The notes: generated by a model from the letters alone, not told the origin. DNA of 64,000 nucleotides from Galeruca laticollis (GCA_963921935.1 OY998176.1:90274910-90338909); one strand, 5' to 3'; counted from the first letter of the stretch, positions 1 to 12,602 are shown. A program made the numbers and translations.

Positions 1-1030
1 TATGTAGTGTGTTCTTTGTATTTATGGATTTAAGTAAAGCATTAGTAATCCACGGAGCGATTTTTGTATGTTTTCTTTTTATTTGACGTCTTTCTGTGTA
101 TTCTTTGATTGCATTGGATAATGTTTCTATAAATACGCTAGTAGCTACATCTGGATTTTTTTGATTGTATACTTTGGTCCAAGGAGTGTTCTCTAATTTT
201 TTATTTAGTGTTTATTATTTCAACATAATTTATGTTGTCTACTTTAGTCACTTTTTCCTTATTAAATATCACTTGCAAGATAGTAGTTGAGTGGTCTGTT
301 ATATTTGTTTGGAGTACGATTGGTAGTATGTTCTCAGTAATATTATTTTTGGCTTTCATGAATATATGGTCCAAGCACGCTCTTTGTCTTGTTGGATTAT
401 TAATAGTTGAGATGTAGCCGAATTCGTTTAGAAGGTTTGTGTATTCAATTGTGGTGAGATCGAATTCCAAGATATTGATGTTTAGATCTCCAATGAAAAT
501 GTATAGTTCTTCTGAATTTGTATCATGTGTGTCGAGGTAGTTTTGTAAATTTGTAATAAATTCCTTTGGATTTGTATCGGGTGATCGGTATAACGCATAA
601 ATTATAGCACAACGATTTTTATGTAGATGTATTTTCATCGACAATATGTTTATATTACTGTATAGAAGTATAATTTCGTATGAATAGTTATAATTGTTTT
701 TTATATATATATTACAACGCCATCGTTCTGGTTGTATCTACTATCATTATAAATTAATTCATACCCATCAATTTGATGCAAGCTAGTGTCTGGTATCTGC
801 CAGGTTTCAGTTAAAATGATCAGATCAATATCGGAATTCAGATTTGTTGAAAATAGCTTGAATTCGTCTAGATTTTTGTTTATGCTTCGTATGTTATTTT
901 GTACTACTTTAAAGTTAGAGTTACGTTTATTTACATTCAAGATTTGAGAGCATTCTTCTGTGGTTTCTAATGTATGAGTCTCAATTTTTTCAACAATAAA
1001 ATCACGAATATATTGATTCATAATCCTTTA
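1..1030 (-). pseudogene. LINE ORF2 5' part: AP-type endonuclease domain, broken
   Basis: This is the first part of a non-LTR retrotransposon ORF2, reading leftwards off the window edge. Translation from about 1021 gives an N-terminal tail followed by endonuclease motifs: QNNIRS, then LIILTETW, then after a small frame break FIGDLNIN and the terminal block RACLDHIF...TDHSTT. These are the standard order of AP-endonuclease motifs in Jockey/CR1-type LINEs. Past a stop near 201 the same kind of protein continues to position 1 with a KIAPWIT linker motif, so the RT would lie outside the window. The frame break lies at an ATATATATA run (about 700-715), consistent with repeat slippage. The enzyme would nick target DNA for target-primed reverse transcription. 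It is a dead copy. The clade is not decided. Confidence 0.85.
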
Positions 1031-1232
1031 AATTACGAGTAATATTTCTATGGTGCGTAATATTCAAAGAATAAAATTTTGTGTAATTATATAAACAAGA
1101 GAAATAAAAACATTTACAGGTATTAATCTACAAGATAAAATTATTAAAAAGATAGTTTCACTTAAGGATTATTAGTGTTTCTTATGGGGTTTTTTGTAAC
1201 CTTAGAGTGGGTTTCAATTTTAGCTTTGTCTT

Positions 1233-1440
1233 CTAAGTCTTTTTTCGATTGCGTTTTTTTACTGTTTCGTTGGGTGGTAGAACTGGAGATTCGGTGGATG
1301 TTTGTTTTTGATTCCTTGTCATCAGTAGTTTTTCCAGCACCTTTGGAAATTCTTTGGTATGGTTTTGTGCAGAGGGTGTTCCTGGAGCACTATTGGATTT
1401 TTCTTCGATTTCCTTGACGTTTTCGCTTTGTTCACTACAC
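1233..1440 (-). other. Short hydrophilic ORF upstream of the LINE endonuclease
   Basis: On the minus strand an open frame of about 69 codons, rich in Lys, Asn, Glu, Ser and Pro, lies between a TAG near 1440 and a TAG at 1233-1235. It sits between the promoter repeat (1560-1760) and the LINE ORF2 start (1021). That position would suit a remnant of ORF1 or of its leader. It shows no zinc knuckle or recognisable domain, and the first ATG is internal. I do not recognise it. Confidence 0.25.
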
Positions 1441-1559
1441 TATTCACTAATTTATATTATATACACAGTATATTCACTTACATTAATTTATATAAACACT
1501 TCACTACTTAGACTATTTACTTGTTCGCTGTTTTTATCAAGAGATCACTCTATCGACTC

Positions 1560-1760
1560 CTTCTCCCGCTGGTCGGTCCTTTATATATAAGTGGCATTAT
1601 TTTCTAGATAATTCTAGTTTGCGTCTTACGCAAAAACAATCGCACCTCTGGAATATTCTTTACTTCTCGGGATATTTCTCAAATGCCGGCTCAATACTTA
1701 AAAGATTTCAGGAGAACACGTCTATAAAAACGGTCACAAAAAATACCAATAGACCTTCTC
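1560..1760 (-). promoter_or_regulatory. TATA promoter with heat-shock-element-like pentamers
   Basis: Read on the minus strand there is a TATATAAAGG box (1579-1590). About 10 bp upstream of it is AGAAT-TATCT-AGAAA (1600-1616), and further upstream AGAAT-ATTCC-AGAGG (1646-1660). These match alternating nGAAn/nTTCn heat-shock-factor pentamers, the first with one mismatch. An A-rich leader follows downstream, as in insect hsp70 leaders. The segment aligns with 53,440-53,720 on the plus strand, so it is a dispersed repeat. It may be the LINE 5' end, an LTR, or a captured promoter. Confidence 0.5.
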
Positions 1761-2395
1761 AGAAATCAGCGGGCTCGCAATTTTTTTTAACCCTATTAAC
1801 ATGAAGTTACAGGACCGTACTTATTATCTACTTGGGTGTACTTGTTCGTAACAGCAATTATACTTCACACAAAAGTTATCTCATTTTGTGAGGTTAGACG
1901 TTATTTTTATTACTAATTTTCTCCACTACTTTGTCTGATTTGATGGCTTAGACACTTCTATATTGACAAATTATTATCAAGCGTCAACACTGTCAATTGG
2001 TCTAGCCCATAATACAAAGAGGGCGCAACCAATAACCAGCTAAATATTACATTAATTTTCTCTTTGTGAATGCAAGATTTCAATGACGTTACGAATTCTG
2101 ATTTCATTTTTCTAAGCAGTAATTATGACAGCCGCGTTGTAATTTAAAATAGTGTGCTATCTAGTGTTATTTTTGTGAAGTTGTTTTCCCTGCCTAGCAA
2201 TTATTTGCAATTTTTCTCCCCTAGCCGTGCAAATACCTACTGTTGCGTCCCGATAGATCCACGAAAATTGGGTTTTCGAGTAGTGTAGGATACAAAACAG
2301 CATTCTTTTAGCTTTGTTCGTCAAAGTGAAGTTCTTGTTCGATTTAAATTACAATGTAAGGATCTGCGCTATGGGAATCCGAAAGAATAAGGTGA

Positions 2396-4697
2396 TTATG
2401 TGTGAGGATTAATGCTTGATATGATGTATACAGTTCTGATGAGTAGATATAGCAGTTTGCTAAGAGCTGGAACAATGACCATATTGGTGGAGGTTATTGT
2501 CCCTACAGCTACTCCGACTTTATTAGAAAACTTTGAAGCATCAGGGTAAATATGGAGGTAATTGGTGAACTCTTCTAGTATGCTTTTTAGCGTACATTTT
2601 ATAATATAGTTGTTGACAAAATGTTTGTCAAGGGAAGAAAGACTCGATAATTGATTCTGCATGGTGGAATGGAGCTGATTTTGTTGGGATAGCATTCTGG
2701 AAGTGAGTAGTTGAGTTTCGTTACGTAATTTTTTATTAGTACATAGAAAGGTTTGATAGTCATGCTGTTTGGAACAAGCTGGGGAAGTTTTCCGTTCCGC
2801 AATTGTGACAGATATGGTTAGAGTGGTTTTGCGTCATTTTAGCTACGTCCAATAGAGTTAGGTACATTCCTTTGTCTTCTAGCGATGGTTCTTCAACTTC
2901 ATTGTATTGGCTCTCGATTGGTATAGTGCGTAATTCTCCTGTGCATATAGCCGTGTTATGAATGCAATTTATTGGGTTCCAGAGTGATTTACCCGCTGTC
3001 GTGTAAGCAATTGAACCGTAATCTAGCTGAGATCTGATTAATGTACGATAAAGCATGAGTAGAATTCCTTGATCAGCCCAGTTTATATTGGCCGATATTT
3101 TTAGGAGGTTCATTCGTTTTTGATATGCCAGGAGAAGATTGTTTATGTGGCAATTCCAGTTAAGAGATTCGTCAATAGTTATCTAGAAATGTAGCAGATG
3201 CTTCATGCTCTGGAATTTCCGTTATAGAAAAAACTATGAATTTAGATTTCTCTGTTGAAAAGATGGAGCCTGTTCATTCTGTTCAATGCACCAAACTCTA
3301 TTTATAAATAGAGTTCAGTGGTTCAATGTTACTTATATATATTGGCCGGTTCAGAACGTTTTTCGACGTTGTCCGACGCCTTGCCTCCATCTTTTCCTGT
3401 CATACCAGTCCACTTCTTGCAGGTTTCTAGCACTCATGGCTTTAACCACGCCCTGTTTCCAAGTGGTTTTCGGTATTTCTCTTTGCCGACGTTACTTACA
3501 TATAGAAAAGGAAATTTTGTGCGACTTTTTGACAGTTTGCAGTAAACGACCAGGTCATTGTCATGTAAAAAGGCTTTAAGTGGTCGTTCTGATCCTCGCA
3601 GAGCGTCTTTTATTGCACTAAACTCTATTTATACATAGTGTTCAGTGGTTCAATGCCACTTACATATGGGAAAGGAAATATTGTGCGACTTTTTGACAGT
3701 TTGCAGAAAACGATCAGGTCATTGGCATGTAAACGGGCTTTAAGTGGTAGTTCTAATACTCGCAGAGCGTCTTTCGTTGCACTAAACTACTAAACTCTAT
3801 TTATAAATAGAGTTCAGTGGTTCAATGTTACTTACATATGGGAAAGGAAGTATTGTGCGACTTTTTGACAGTTTGCAGTAAACGACCAGGTCATTGGCAT
3901 GTAAACGGGCTTTGAGAGTTAGTTCTAATCCTCGCAGAGCGTCATTCATTACTATTAATAATAAGGTCAGGTATAATACATGACCTTGTGGAAAACCATT
4001 TTCATTTTTTAAGCTTTAAGTCAGATACCTATTGTACTCTTAACTTTCACTTTGAACGATCTGTTTTGTAGGGAATAGGCAATGGACTAGTATATTCCAA
4101 CTATGTAAATGTTTAAAAATCAAGCAGTTATGCCAGGCAGTGTCGAAAGCTCTAGTAATATCTGAGAAGATCGTTAAGCACTTACTTTTTAGTGCAAACA
4201 CAAAATTGATTCGTAGGTCACTTATGTTATATCTTCCTGATCTATATCCACTGGGTTCCGGTATTACGAGTAGGCTGCAGTTTCAGTGCCCATAGTAAAC
4301 TCTTGTTATTTGTATTTTTCCTCCGCTCATTACATAGGTCAGCAAAATAGGGCGGTAAGGTTGGGGATTTGATGTGGAAGTCCGTGAGTGATTCTCGCCA
4401 AGTTTTCGAGAATTCATATCATAACCAAATTATAATAAATAATTGGAGTAGATATTCATGAGCTCTTTTGCGAAAACGGTTGAGGAAAATTATTGGAATG
4501 TGATCAGGACCAGGAGAGGAATCTTTGAAGTTAGACAATTCTTCGTGATATTCTGCCAAAGTTAGAGGTGAATTTAGTCGATTAAAAATTTCCGCCTTAG
4601 TTTCAATGTTGTTCTGATCTTGGAATTTGTTATGATGGTTAATTGATATATTCTGGTTGATTTTGCTGTTTGTAGACATTAGCGTAGGCGTTCCCAA
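2396..4697 (-). pseudogene. LINE ORF2 3' part: reverse transcriptase and RNase H, broken
   Basis: Reading leftwards from 4697 the pieces follow the order of a LINE ORF2: the SPGPDHIPIIFL entry to the RT; a motif-A-like stretch near 4100-4160; GFPQGHVL near 4000; the motif C region with HANDLVVY in place of the usual YADD; an RT thumb block ending in RSQLDYGSIAYTTAG (2760-3113); and an RNase H start IYPDASKFSNKVGVAV (about 2500-2560). RT followed by RNase H fits Jockey/R1-like elements. Several stops and shifts, a three-fold tandem duplication and a foreign-looking stretch (about 3318-3470) interrupt it. Because EN (1-1030) lies downstream of this RT on the same strand, the two pieces are different copies or are rearranged. 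Confidence 0.85.
3451..3950. repeat. Three tandem ~165-bp units inside the LINE RT
   Basis: Three head-to-tail units of about 165 bp begin near 3451, 3611 and 3776. Each contains TTTTTGACAGTTTGCAG and the junction phrase CTCGCAGAGCGTC, and the borders carry CTCTATTTATA...GTTCAGTGG. On the minus strand every unit encodes the catalytic motif C neighbourhood of the RT (NDLVVYCKLSKSRT). The units differ by about 5-8%, so the duplication is not fresh. Confidence 0.85.
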
Positions 4698-5171
4698 TAA
4701 TTTTGCTTACGAACATTTCATTCCTTAATAAATATTTATTAACTCATTCATCGTTCTCCAGCTTCTGTTGATTTTATAACTAAAGAAACTAATTGAGTTG
4801 GTGGAATAATCTCCAGATCATGGATCAATCCATTAAAAAACTCTTTGTACTACATTGTTGCTCTACTTTTTTCATTTCATGATAATAATACCTGAATTTG
4901 ATATAAATAGCCAGCTTAAACTTATTCCAAAGTTGAATTTAGTTATTTTGTTGGAAGTTTGATCGATATGAATTAAAATATATCACATCATAAAGACAGT
5001 AGGTACATGATCCATTCATATTGGACAGTTTGCCCGGTACATTCAAACCTTAGATACACTAGTAGTTGTTTCTATGTAGGAATGCATGCAATTTTTTTTA
5101 TTATAAACCATTTCCTTTATAGGTCATGAGGCGAATCTCCCAAGTAGGTGATTAATATCTATTACGAATAT

Positions 5172-5419
5172 TTAACCCGTAACGGCTACTACTTAAAATA
5201 CGCAACGTAAATACTACTAGAGGGTCCCAGGGACCCAAATATCGTATTGCTTTGAAAGTAAACAATATAGACAACCACTCACAACAACATTCGACATAGA
5301 ACTACTTTACTGGAGAATAACTGGAAGCACGATTTCCCCACTCTAATATGTCTGGGCTATTTTCAAGAATTTAGATGTCGCTGGGTACTTAGGACCCGAT
5401 AGTAGTAGTTACGGGTTAA
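5172..5419. mobile_element. piggyBac-type MITE with TTAA target duplication
   Basis: A 240-bp element (5176-5415) is flanked on both sides by TTAA. Its ends are inverted repeats: the left starts CCCGTAACGGCTACTACT and the right, reverse-complemented, starts CCCGTAACTACTACTATC. CCC ends with TTAA duplication are typical of the piggyBac superfamily. There is no coding capacity. Just inside the left end is a GGGTCC-CAG-GGACCC palindrome. Confidence 0.8.
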
Positions 5420-6211
5420 TTTTATAATATTGAATTTTAATGAAAATATTCCTATTATTTTTTGTTTAATAATTTCACAGACTTTAAATTAGAAGAAATT
5501 ATAGGAACTATAATAATAGGGCTTTAATGTGTTATTCCTAATTTTGTTTCTGGAGATCACTACGCCTCGTGTAGTTATTAACTAATACCGATTAAATAAA
5601 GGTACAAGTTGACAGCAAAATTTATGTTTCAGATAAAACATCATGATGAAAATATTGCCCGCTCTAATAATGCGTGAGCGCTGCTATTAGTTCACAATCG
5701 GATGCTCAAACTGTTTTCTGGTATTGCCTGACAGGACTGATTTATATATTTTTTATATCAATAGAACCCTTACCGATATTCTTCCATACAAACAATCAAT
5801 TACTATTTATTTTAATACCATGAATTGATTGCTGTCAAATAAAAGAAACTCATTATCTAGAGTAATATTTATATCAAGTGCCACGTTGGCTTTTAAATAC
5901 ATATCAGTAGCCGGCTTCATAGGAAGGGTTACAGTTGGTAATAAAAAGAGAAGAATCTGGCCAGTGAATATTCTACCTTCAAATCAAAATATGACATTTT
6001 AAAGTTGTTTTTCTGGAATTACATATACTTTCTGTACATTTTCTCCAACCTGTTTACTCAGTTTTGGAATTTGATTATATTTCCGTAATACTGATTTTAC
6101 TTTTTCCCATATTAACATAGGATTCAATAATATGGAGACAGTCTTAGGAGGGTGTGACATCGTTCTTTGCCCAGTTAGGAAATATTTTTTCTAAATTTGA
6201 ACTTTTTATAA

Positions 6212-9060
6212 CAGTAGGGTAGAAGCACCATTTGTGGCCAGTTTAAGGAGTGTTTAACAATTAGAAAATTATACAAAAACGCTGAATAGATAATTTGCGG
6301 TGAAGATTGAACAGAGCTAAGGGTTGTAGTTTTATTTTTTGAATACTTTAGATTTTCTAGCCTTAACTATAAAAATATATTTGTGATTTGCCGATAAAAA
6401 TGAACCTGTGAAAATAATCCTCTTGTACCATTTGTGGTCACATTGGTCCTACTGTGGTCTTTTAAGGACCTGTTTTTGGCTACTAATGATTCAGAAAATA
6501 AGAGGCAGATCAAAAGTACATAACGAGGTAATATATATTATTTTATTCATAATAGAATAAATAAAATTTATTTAAAAGCCCGATATTTATGGATCTCGAT
6601 GACGGAAGAGTAACCTCTCGAATTTTTGTTACGGAAGGTTGTATTTTCTCCATAATTTCAACTTCATCATACCAAATTTCATCCTTTCTTTCAGGCCATC
6701 TCCAGTCGTTTCCACAACTTTCCATTGCATTAACTAATACTTGATTTTTCTACCGATTCGTCATTATTCCCGGGAAAAATTGATCTTCATATTTGACAAT
6801 AACAAAATTATTGTTTATTTCATTAGACTCAGTAATAAGCTCTTCTTTGCACTTGCTTTCTGGCAGTTTTTTGTCGTTTTCAATTTCGTCGATGTCAATA
6901 TCTTCAATATTTGATAGTACTTTTCGAAGCTCCACTTCGTCACATTGACTTTTTACAGTAGTTTGATCCTTATTAATATCTTCTTCTTTATTTTGCGTTT
7001 TTGAATGTGTCTCATGGTTTTACACTTCTAATTTTTTTTTAGTTCTACCTTTACATTTATTCATTTTCACAGATCAATTTCTTTGTTTTCCGGTCTTGTC
7101 TTTTACGATTCTTTCCTTCTTTCTCTAATTCTTTTTGTTTATTTTTAACCTCCGCAAGTTCCAACCACTTTTCAGATGTTAGAACGGAACGCAAAATTTC
7201 CCTCTTCCTTTTATTTCTTGAAATATTTTCTTCACTTGGATATATGAGAATGTTACTCAAAATTTCTAATGGTCTTCTCTTGGATGTAGAAAGGATACAG
7301 TAATAAGTAGGTGTAGAATTTGAAACAGAAGGAGAGTCAAGTAATCTGTTGACTAAGATACTGTTGTTTAGTATAGTTGGTGTGGTATCCTGAGTTATAG
7401 TTTCTTCTGACTGCTTAGCTATCTCTTGGTCAATTAAAACTTCTGTCGTCTGATCTAAGAGACAGTCAAATGATCAAATTCCAGAAAATCAAACTCTACA
7501 GACTCGTTATCAAGTTTAATTTCTTCTAGAATAATATTCTCGGCGGCACAATCGATGGATTTTTCTTCGATTTGTGGGTTCTTCTTACAATCAAGGTCCA
7601 ATTGGTTTTCACTGCCGTTGTCGAAATAATCGTGTAATAAAATATCATCATCCTTAAATTGCATCCATAAAGCATACAAACATTCATTTTCCGATGTGTA
7701 TGTATGCTCTTTAGATTGTTTCAAGGTGTCTACTTCAATTTTAGATTCTAAGTATTGCAAATGCGTAAGCTTGGATTTCGTCTTATTTGATATAACATTT
7801 GGCAATTCTTTCAACGTAATTTTAGAATAATCTACATTATTTGCAGAAAATGGATATAGACCACACGATTGAATCCGTTTTGAAGTTATTTCTTAAAATC
7901 AGTATTGTCCATGATTTTTTGAAGCAGTAAGGGTATGTCAAATTTTTTAATATCCCTACCGTTATGAAATCTGAAAATCTTGACTTACGTTTTCCACTTG
8001 CCCTTCAATGGAAAAAAGAATCTTACGTCTAATGGCTGAAGTATGTGCGTTGTATTAGGAACAATTAGGAACAATTATCTTATATTCTATACAGATGCGA
8101 CTTAAAGGAAGGCTTAAATGAGAAGAATGGCCGTCCAGAAACACTATTATAGGCAACTCAATTTTACTGTTTTAGATAAACGTATGAAAACGTTAGAAAA
8201 ATATTCAAAGAAGCATTTGGACGCCATCCATCCTTTTGGGGATTTCCCGATTCACCATTCAGCTGGCAAATTTTTAAAAACCCTTTCAGGTAGGCGATCG
8301 TATTTAAAAAGAGTTAAAGGAGGAGCCAAATGTCCTAATGCATTTGCTGTTATCAATGTTGTTATGTTTTCTTTATCGGAGTTTGAAGAAGTATTGTACA
8401 CGGGGCGACCTTTCTAATCCAGAATTAGTCCGCCCTTGAGGCACAAATGGAATGAAGTCTCAATTATGTTTCATATCCTTTCCGGGTATTCTAGAACATC
8501 TCGGTCACTTCCTAGTAAATCAAGTGTTTCTTGAAACCAATGTCTAATTTTTTCTTCGGTGATTATTCATCGAGTTCTGTTAATGTTTTCGGATTGTTTT
8601 AAATATGTTTGTGGACATCTACTTTGGAATAACTTGAACCATTTTCTACCCGGTGTATTTGCTCTGAATGGTGTCTCTAATTCTCATTCTTCTATTAACT
8701 TTTTAATTGAAAAGTAAATACCTTCTTGGCATATTGGAAGTCCCATTTTGGCTGTGGTTTTAATCCAGGTTACTAACTGGTTTTCTACCGCCTTGCCTAA
8801 TACAGGACTCCGTCCAATTTTGCCTGTAGCTTCAAGAGCTCTTCCACTTAATTTATTTCGAATTGTGGTACGGGGGACTCCATATAAATTGCACGCTGTG
8901 CTAACTTTCATCCCTCCACTAATAGCGTTTAAAGTAATTTAACTTGCTCTGGTTGATACTGGAAAATTATCTTTTTTTCTTTTACATGTTTTTTCAGTTT
9001 TGCTCATTTTTTTTATAATTTTCAGCAGGTTCCTTCCTACTAGGGGCCATACTCTGTAAA
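6212..9060 (-). pseudogene. pogo-like transposase (psq HTH, DDE_1), decayed
   Basis: From an ATG near 9049 (MAPSRKEP) the minus strand gives, in order: a psq-type helix-turn-helix with the block ACNLYGVPRTTIRNKLSG (8684-8911); a CENP-B-like part including PGRKWFKLF; the DDE_1 region with KGRPVYN, SDKENIT, GHLAPPLTLF and GWMASKCFFEY (8150-8450); and a charged tail ending near 6543 with WRWPERKDEIWY, which is common at the C-terminus of this family. At least four in-frame stops and some shifts break it. Where relatives have NADET, this copy reads NIIET, so the first catalytic Asp is lost. The left end carries CAGTAGGGTAGAAGCACC at 6212. The element cannot move on its own. Confidence 0.85.
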
Positions 9061-9115
9061 TGTATAAATCCAGATCATTCCGGGACGAAGGCACTTTCAA
9101 ATTAGGTGCTAACAA

Positions 9116-9119
<4 letters not shown>

Positions 9120-9181
<62 letters not shown>
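9120..9181. repeat. (TA)n microsatellite
   Basis: About 31 TA units directly beyond the upstream end of the pogo pseudogene; the expected right-hand pogo end is not seen here. Confidence 0.97.
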
Positions 9182-9184
<3 letters not shown>

Positions 9185-9533
9185 ATATTCACAAATTCAC
9201 ATTAAACTTTTTAAAAACAATTTTTATTGAGTAACACAGTTTTATGTTATATAAAAAAGAATTATTAGGTTGAAATTATAATTGTTACTAACTATTTTAC
9301 ATAAAGTCAAAGAATTTATAGATTTTGTTAAATCAACGTCAGCGTTTATTTTCATGGAGAACTCGATGTAGCGTCGCTCCCATGAAAGTGCAGAAATCAG
9401 TATTTTTGTGTTACTGAATGTGTTCATTTTATAAAAACGCAACGTAGCATCGTTCTCATGAAAATACGGGAATCGTAATCTGATGTTTGACATTGCGTAA
9501 CATTACTTAAACATAAGCATTTTTTTTCTATAT

Positions 9534-9535
<2 letters not shown>

Positions 9536-9567
<32 letters not shown>
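9536..9567. repeat. (TA)n microsatellite
   Basis: About 16 TA units, followed at once by GCTCCCAACTATGGAGCGAAACG, a phrase like those next to other (TA)n tracts in this region. Confidence 0.95.
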
Positions 9568-9568
<1 letters not shown>

Positions 9569-9686
9569 TCCCAACTATGGAGCGAAACGTCAAATAAAAA
9601 ATAGAATTTGATACATTATTTATAATTAACCTGATGCCCAAGAACAATGGAAGGAATTTATATACAAGGTTGAAGAAAAACAAATA

Positions 9687-9689
<3 letters not shown>

Positions 9690-9727
<38 letters not shown>
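9690..9727. repeat. (TA)n microsatellite
   Basis: About 19 TA units that abut the left arm of the large inverted repeat starting at 9727. Confidence 0.95.
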
Positions 9728-9728
<1 letters not shown>

Positions 9729-10535
9729 CTGGTGAATATTGGGGTATGCAGCAAGAGAAAAGGAGAATAGTGTACTCTTAACGGAAAATTTCCGAGCTTT
9801 CGAGGATCGTTGTCCTCATCATCAGGAATACTGAAATGGAAAAAACAGCATTAAGATACTGTAGTTACCAAACAAGATGCAAATAGGAAAGAAACCATAA
9901 CGGGTGTGAACTTTCCTCGGAGTTAAGGTTACATTCCATTGTGTTGTATAAAACTAAACTACGGATATTTAAAATATGAAACAGTTAACTAACAAAGGTT
10001 TAAAATAGTACAACCACATTAAGATGACTAAAAAAGCCATCTTAAACGTTAACTTTCATATGGGAGGCCATTCTCGAATGGGTACTTGATGTCATATTTG
10101 TCTACTTAATTATTTGTTGATATCATTGACTGTCAACTAATCCCTCCAATTTTGAAGGAAAACGATATCATTTCCTGGCCGGCTTTTGACAAGAAAAATG
10201 CACTCGTGTTCGTTTGTCTGCAAAATGGTGTTAGATGTTGGCTTTTTTAGTCATCTTAATGTGATTGTAATATTTTAAACCTTTGTTAGTTAACTGTTTC
10301 ATATTTTGAATATGCGTAGTTTAGTTTTATACAACACAATGGAATCTAACCTCAACTCGGAGGTAAGTTCACACCCGTTATGATTTCTTTCCTATTTGCA
10401 TCTTGTTTGTTAACTACAGTATCTTAATGCTGTTTTTTCTATTTAAGTACAACCATCCTCGAAAGCTCGAAAATTTTCCGTTAAGAGTACACTTTTTTCC
10501 TTTTCTCTTGCTGCATACCCCAATATTAACCAGTT
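9727..10535. repeat. Large inverted repeat, ~300-bp arms, fold-back or Penelope-like
   Basis: The left arm (9727-10038) and right arm (10239-10535) are reverse complements over roughly 300 bp with scattered mismatches and small indels, separated by about 200 bp. The outer ends read CTGGTGAATATTGGGGTATG and, mirrored, CATACCCCAATATTAACCAG. The arms hold CTTTCGAGGATCGTTGTCC and CATCATCAG (9798-9826). On the minus strand this has the CTGATGA / stem / GAAA order of a hammerhead ribozyme core, as known in Penelope-like retroelement ends. (TA)n lies on both outer sides. No coding region is seen inside. Confidence 0.8.
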
Positions 10536-10575
10536 TTATTCCTAACAGTCAGCAAAGCCTATCTTCCTTTTCCTT

Positions 10576-10601
10576 ATATATATATATATATATATATATA
10601 T
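10576..10601. repeat. (TA)n microsatellite
   Basis: About 13 TA units on the outer right side of the inverted repeat. Confidence 0.9.
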
Positions 10602-12602
10602 TGAACTATTTTGATAGTCCTTAAAAGATATAATCCCAACAATTTTAAGAAAGTTAGATAACTTTCAATTGAATTGTATATTCTAAATTAATTTAGAAAC
10701 ACTCTACCCTGTATAAAAAGTTGACTTTGGAAAAGGTTTTGAATATTTAGATAATTTCAAAAAACAAATAGAATTTGCACTAAGGAAAATAAAGATAAAG
10801 CTCCAATAAATTTAAATAAATGAGTATTATCGTAGCGACAAAGAACGATATGCATAGAATCCTATCCTGTATCAAGATACAACATATCTATTGGGGAAAG
10901 AAACACTCAGTAGACGAAGAACAACAATATACTAGCTGTTACAATTTATTATTATGATGTATATTGTAAACATAATTCCAAAAATTTCATTTCAATGACA
11001 ATACACACCAACAGTGTATGAATCTGTTCAAATATAAAGTGTATGATAGGAAACTATTAACTGCAAACATTACTCTGTTTATTTGTAAAGTATTTATGAA
11101 ATCTAAAGGAGAATCATATTTATTTTAATGAAACATGTATGTAACAATAGTAACAATCCAGCTTATATTGCAAATTAAACAGGATTTGTAAGAATAAATG
11201 CAATATTTGCAAATATAGAGCTGTATGATATTTTTGTATTTAGTATAGGTATTATGAGGTTAATGTTTCCTAAAAAAAATTAATGTAAATCGATGTATCA
11301 AAACACAATGATATTAGTTAAGAAAGGTATTTGTAAAAATGTAAAGTGTTGTGTGGAAATAATAAGTTAGTGACGCGGAAATTCGGAAAATCGAAATTTT
11401 CAGTGCGGGAAAATTAGTGGAAAGAAACATGATGAATGGGACATCATTAAAAAGAGAATTTTATGCAGAACATGGCAAAAATAATGGTTCTACACATTCT
11501 CAATGAAAAACCATCATTCTTCTAGAAATGTCATTTTTACATAAAGTTGGCTATGAAATAAACCAATATTATAAATAGGAGTGACAAGTTCTAGAAAGGC
11601 ATTATTTTTTTGATCGACGTAGAATCCACGTCAGGAGAAAAGTCAATTTTGGGACCTGGACGCTTTGTGATGCTGGGAGCGTGTGCTCTGATCGATACCG
11701 TCGATAATGCTAGAAAATGATCAAATGTGAGTAATTTTTTTTAAATACTAAATCGTACGTACCTTTTCAATGTGCTGCGAAAAAGACACTCCAAGGATTG
11801 TCTCATATCAGGTGATAAATAAATCACAAAAATTTGGAGAAGCCATTTTGGCAAACTCCATTTTTTCACAAACTTTTGAACAGTCATTTCTATTTATTCA
11901 CATAAACTTTTAACTTGAATACGTGCAATTATTTTAAAAGAAACGAACCATTTCAAATATAAACATTACAATCGTGTGTTGTTAGACTTTTGATAAGCGA
12001 ATCAGCTGTGAAATAAGCTCCGTTCTTGTGTTGTAAATATTTAAGAACCATGAACCCAAACGTATATGATCGTTCGACATAGCGAAGCGTAACAAAATTA
12101 TGTTCGTTTATGTGCGCCCACTATTTTTAAAGAAATTTCTATTTATCAATGTCTTTTCATAATTTATATCGTTCTGTTTTTTTATATTGTTTATATCATT
12201 CTCCAAGTTCTCTGACTATTCTCTTTTGTTAATAAAATTTTATATTGTTATATTTTATTTCTGTTTGTTGATTTCACCAATAGATGTCATTTCAACACAT
12301 ATCCACAGTAAAGGAAATAACCTACGTGAGTACGAGATGTCTCTATACATTTACGAGGGAAGTTCAATATTGTTACCTTTTCTCGATTCAACTTTTGATT
12401 TAATATTTGAGCTGGCTAGGGAAATTTAATAAATGAATAATAGTTTTTCAAGATTTAAATATAAAATTTTAAATAATAAAATTTCTACTCTTTCTAACAT
12501 TAAGCTAAAAGGAATAAAAATCTAAACTAATAATAAAACAGTAGCTATATTGTTATCTAAATATACTGTTGTTAATAATTAAAGGTAAAATTAAAATAAC
12601 AG

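Noticed and set aside
3286..3579. Plus-strand frames of 75-97 codons
   Set aside because: They run across the LINE tandem units and a foreign-looking insert; the minus strand carries the RT coding.
12187..12429. 80-codon plus-strand ORF
   Set aside because: AT-driven composition, no motif, no regulatory context.
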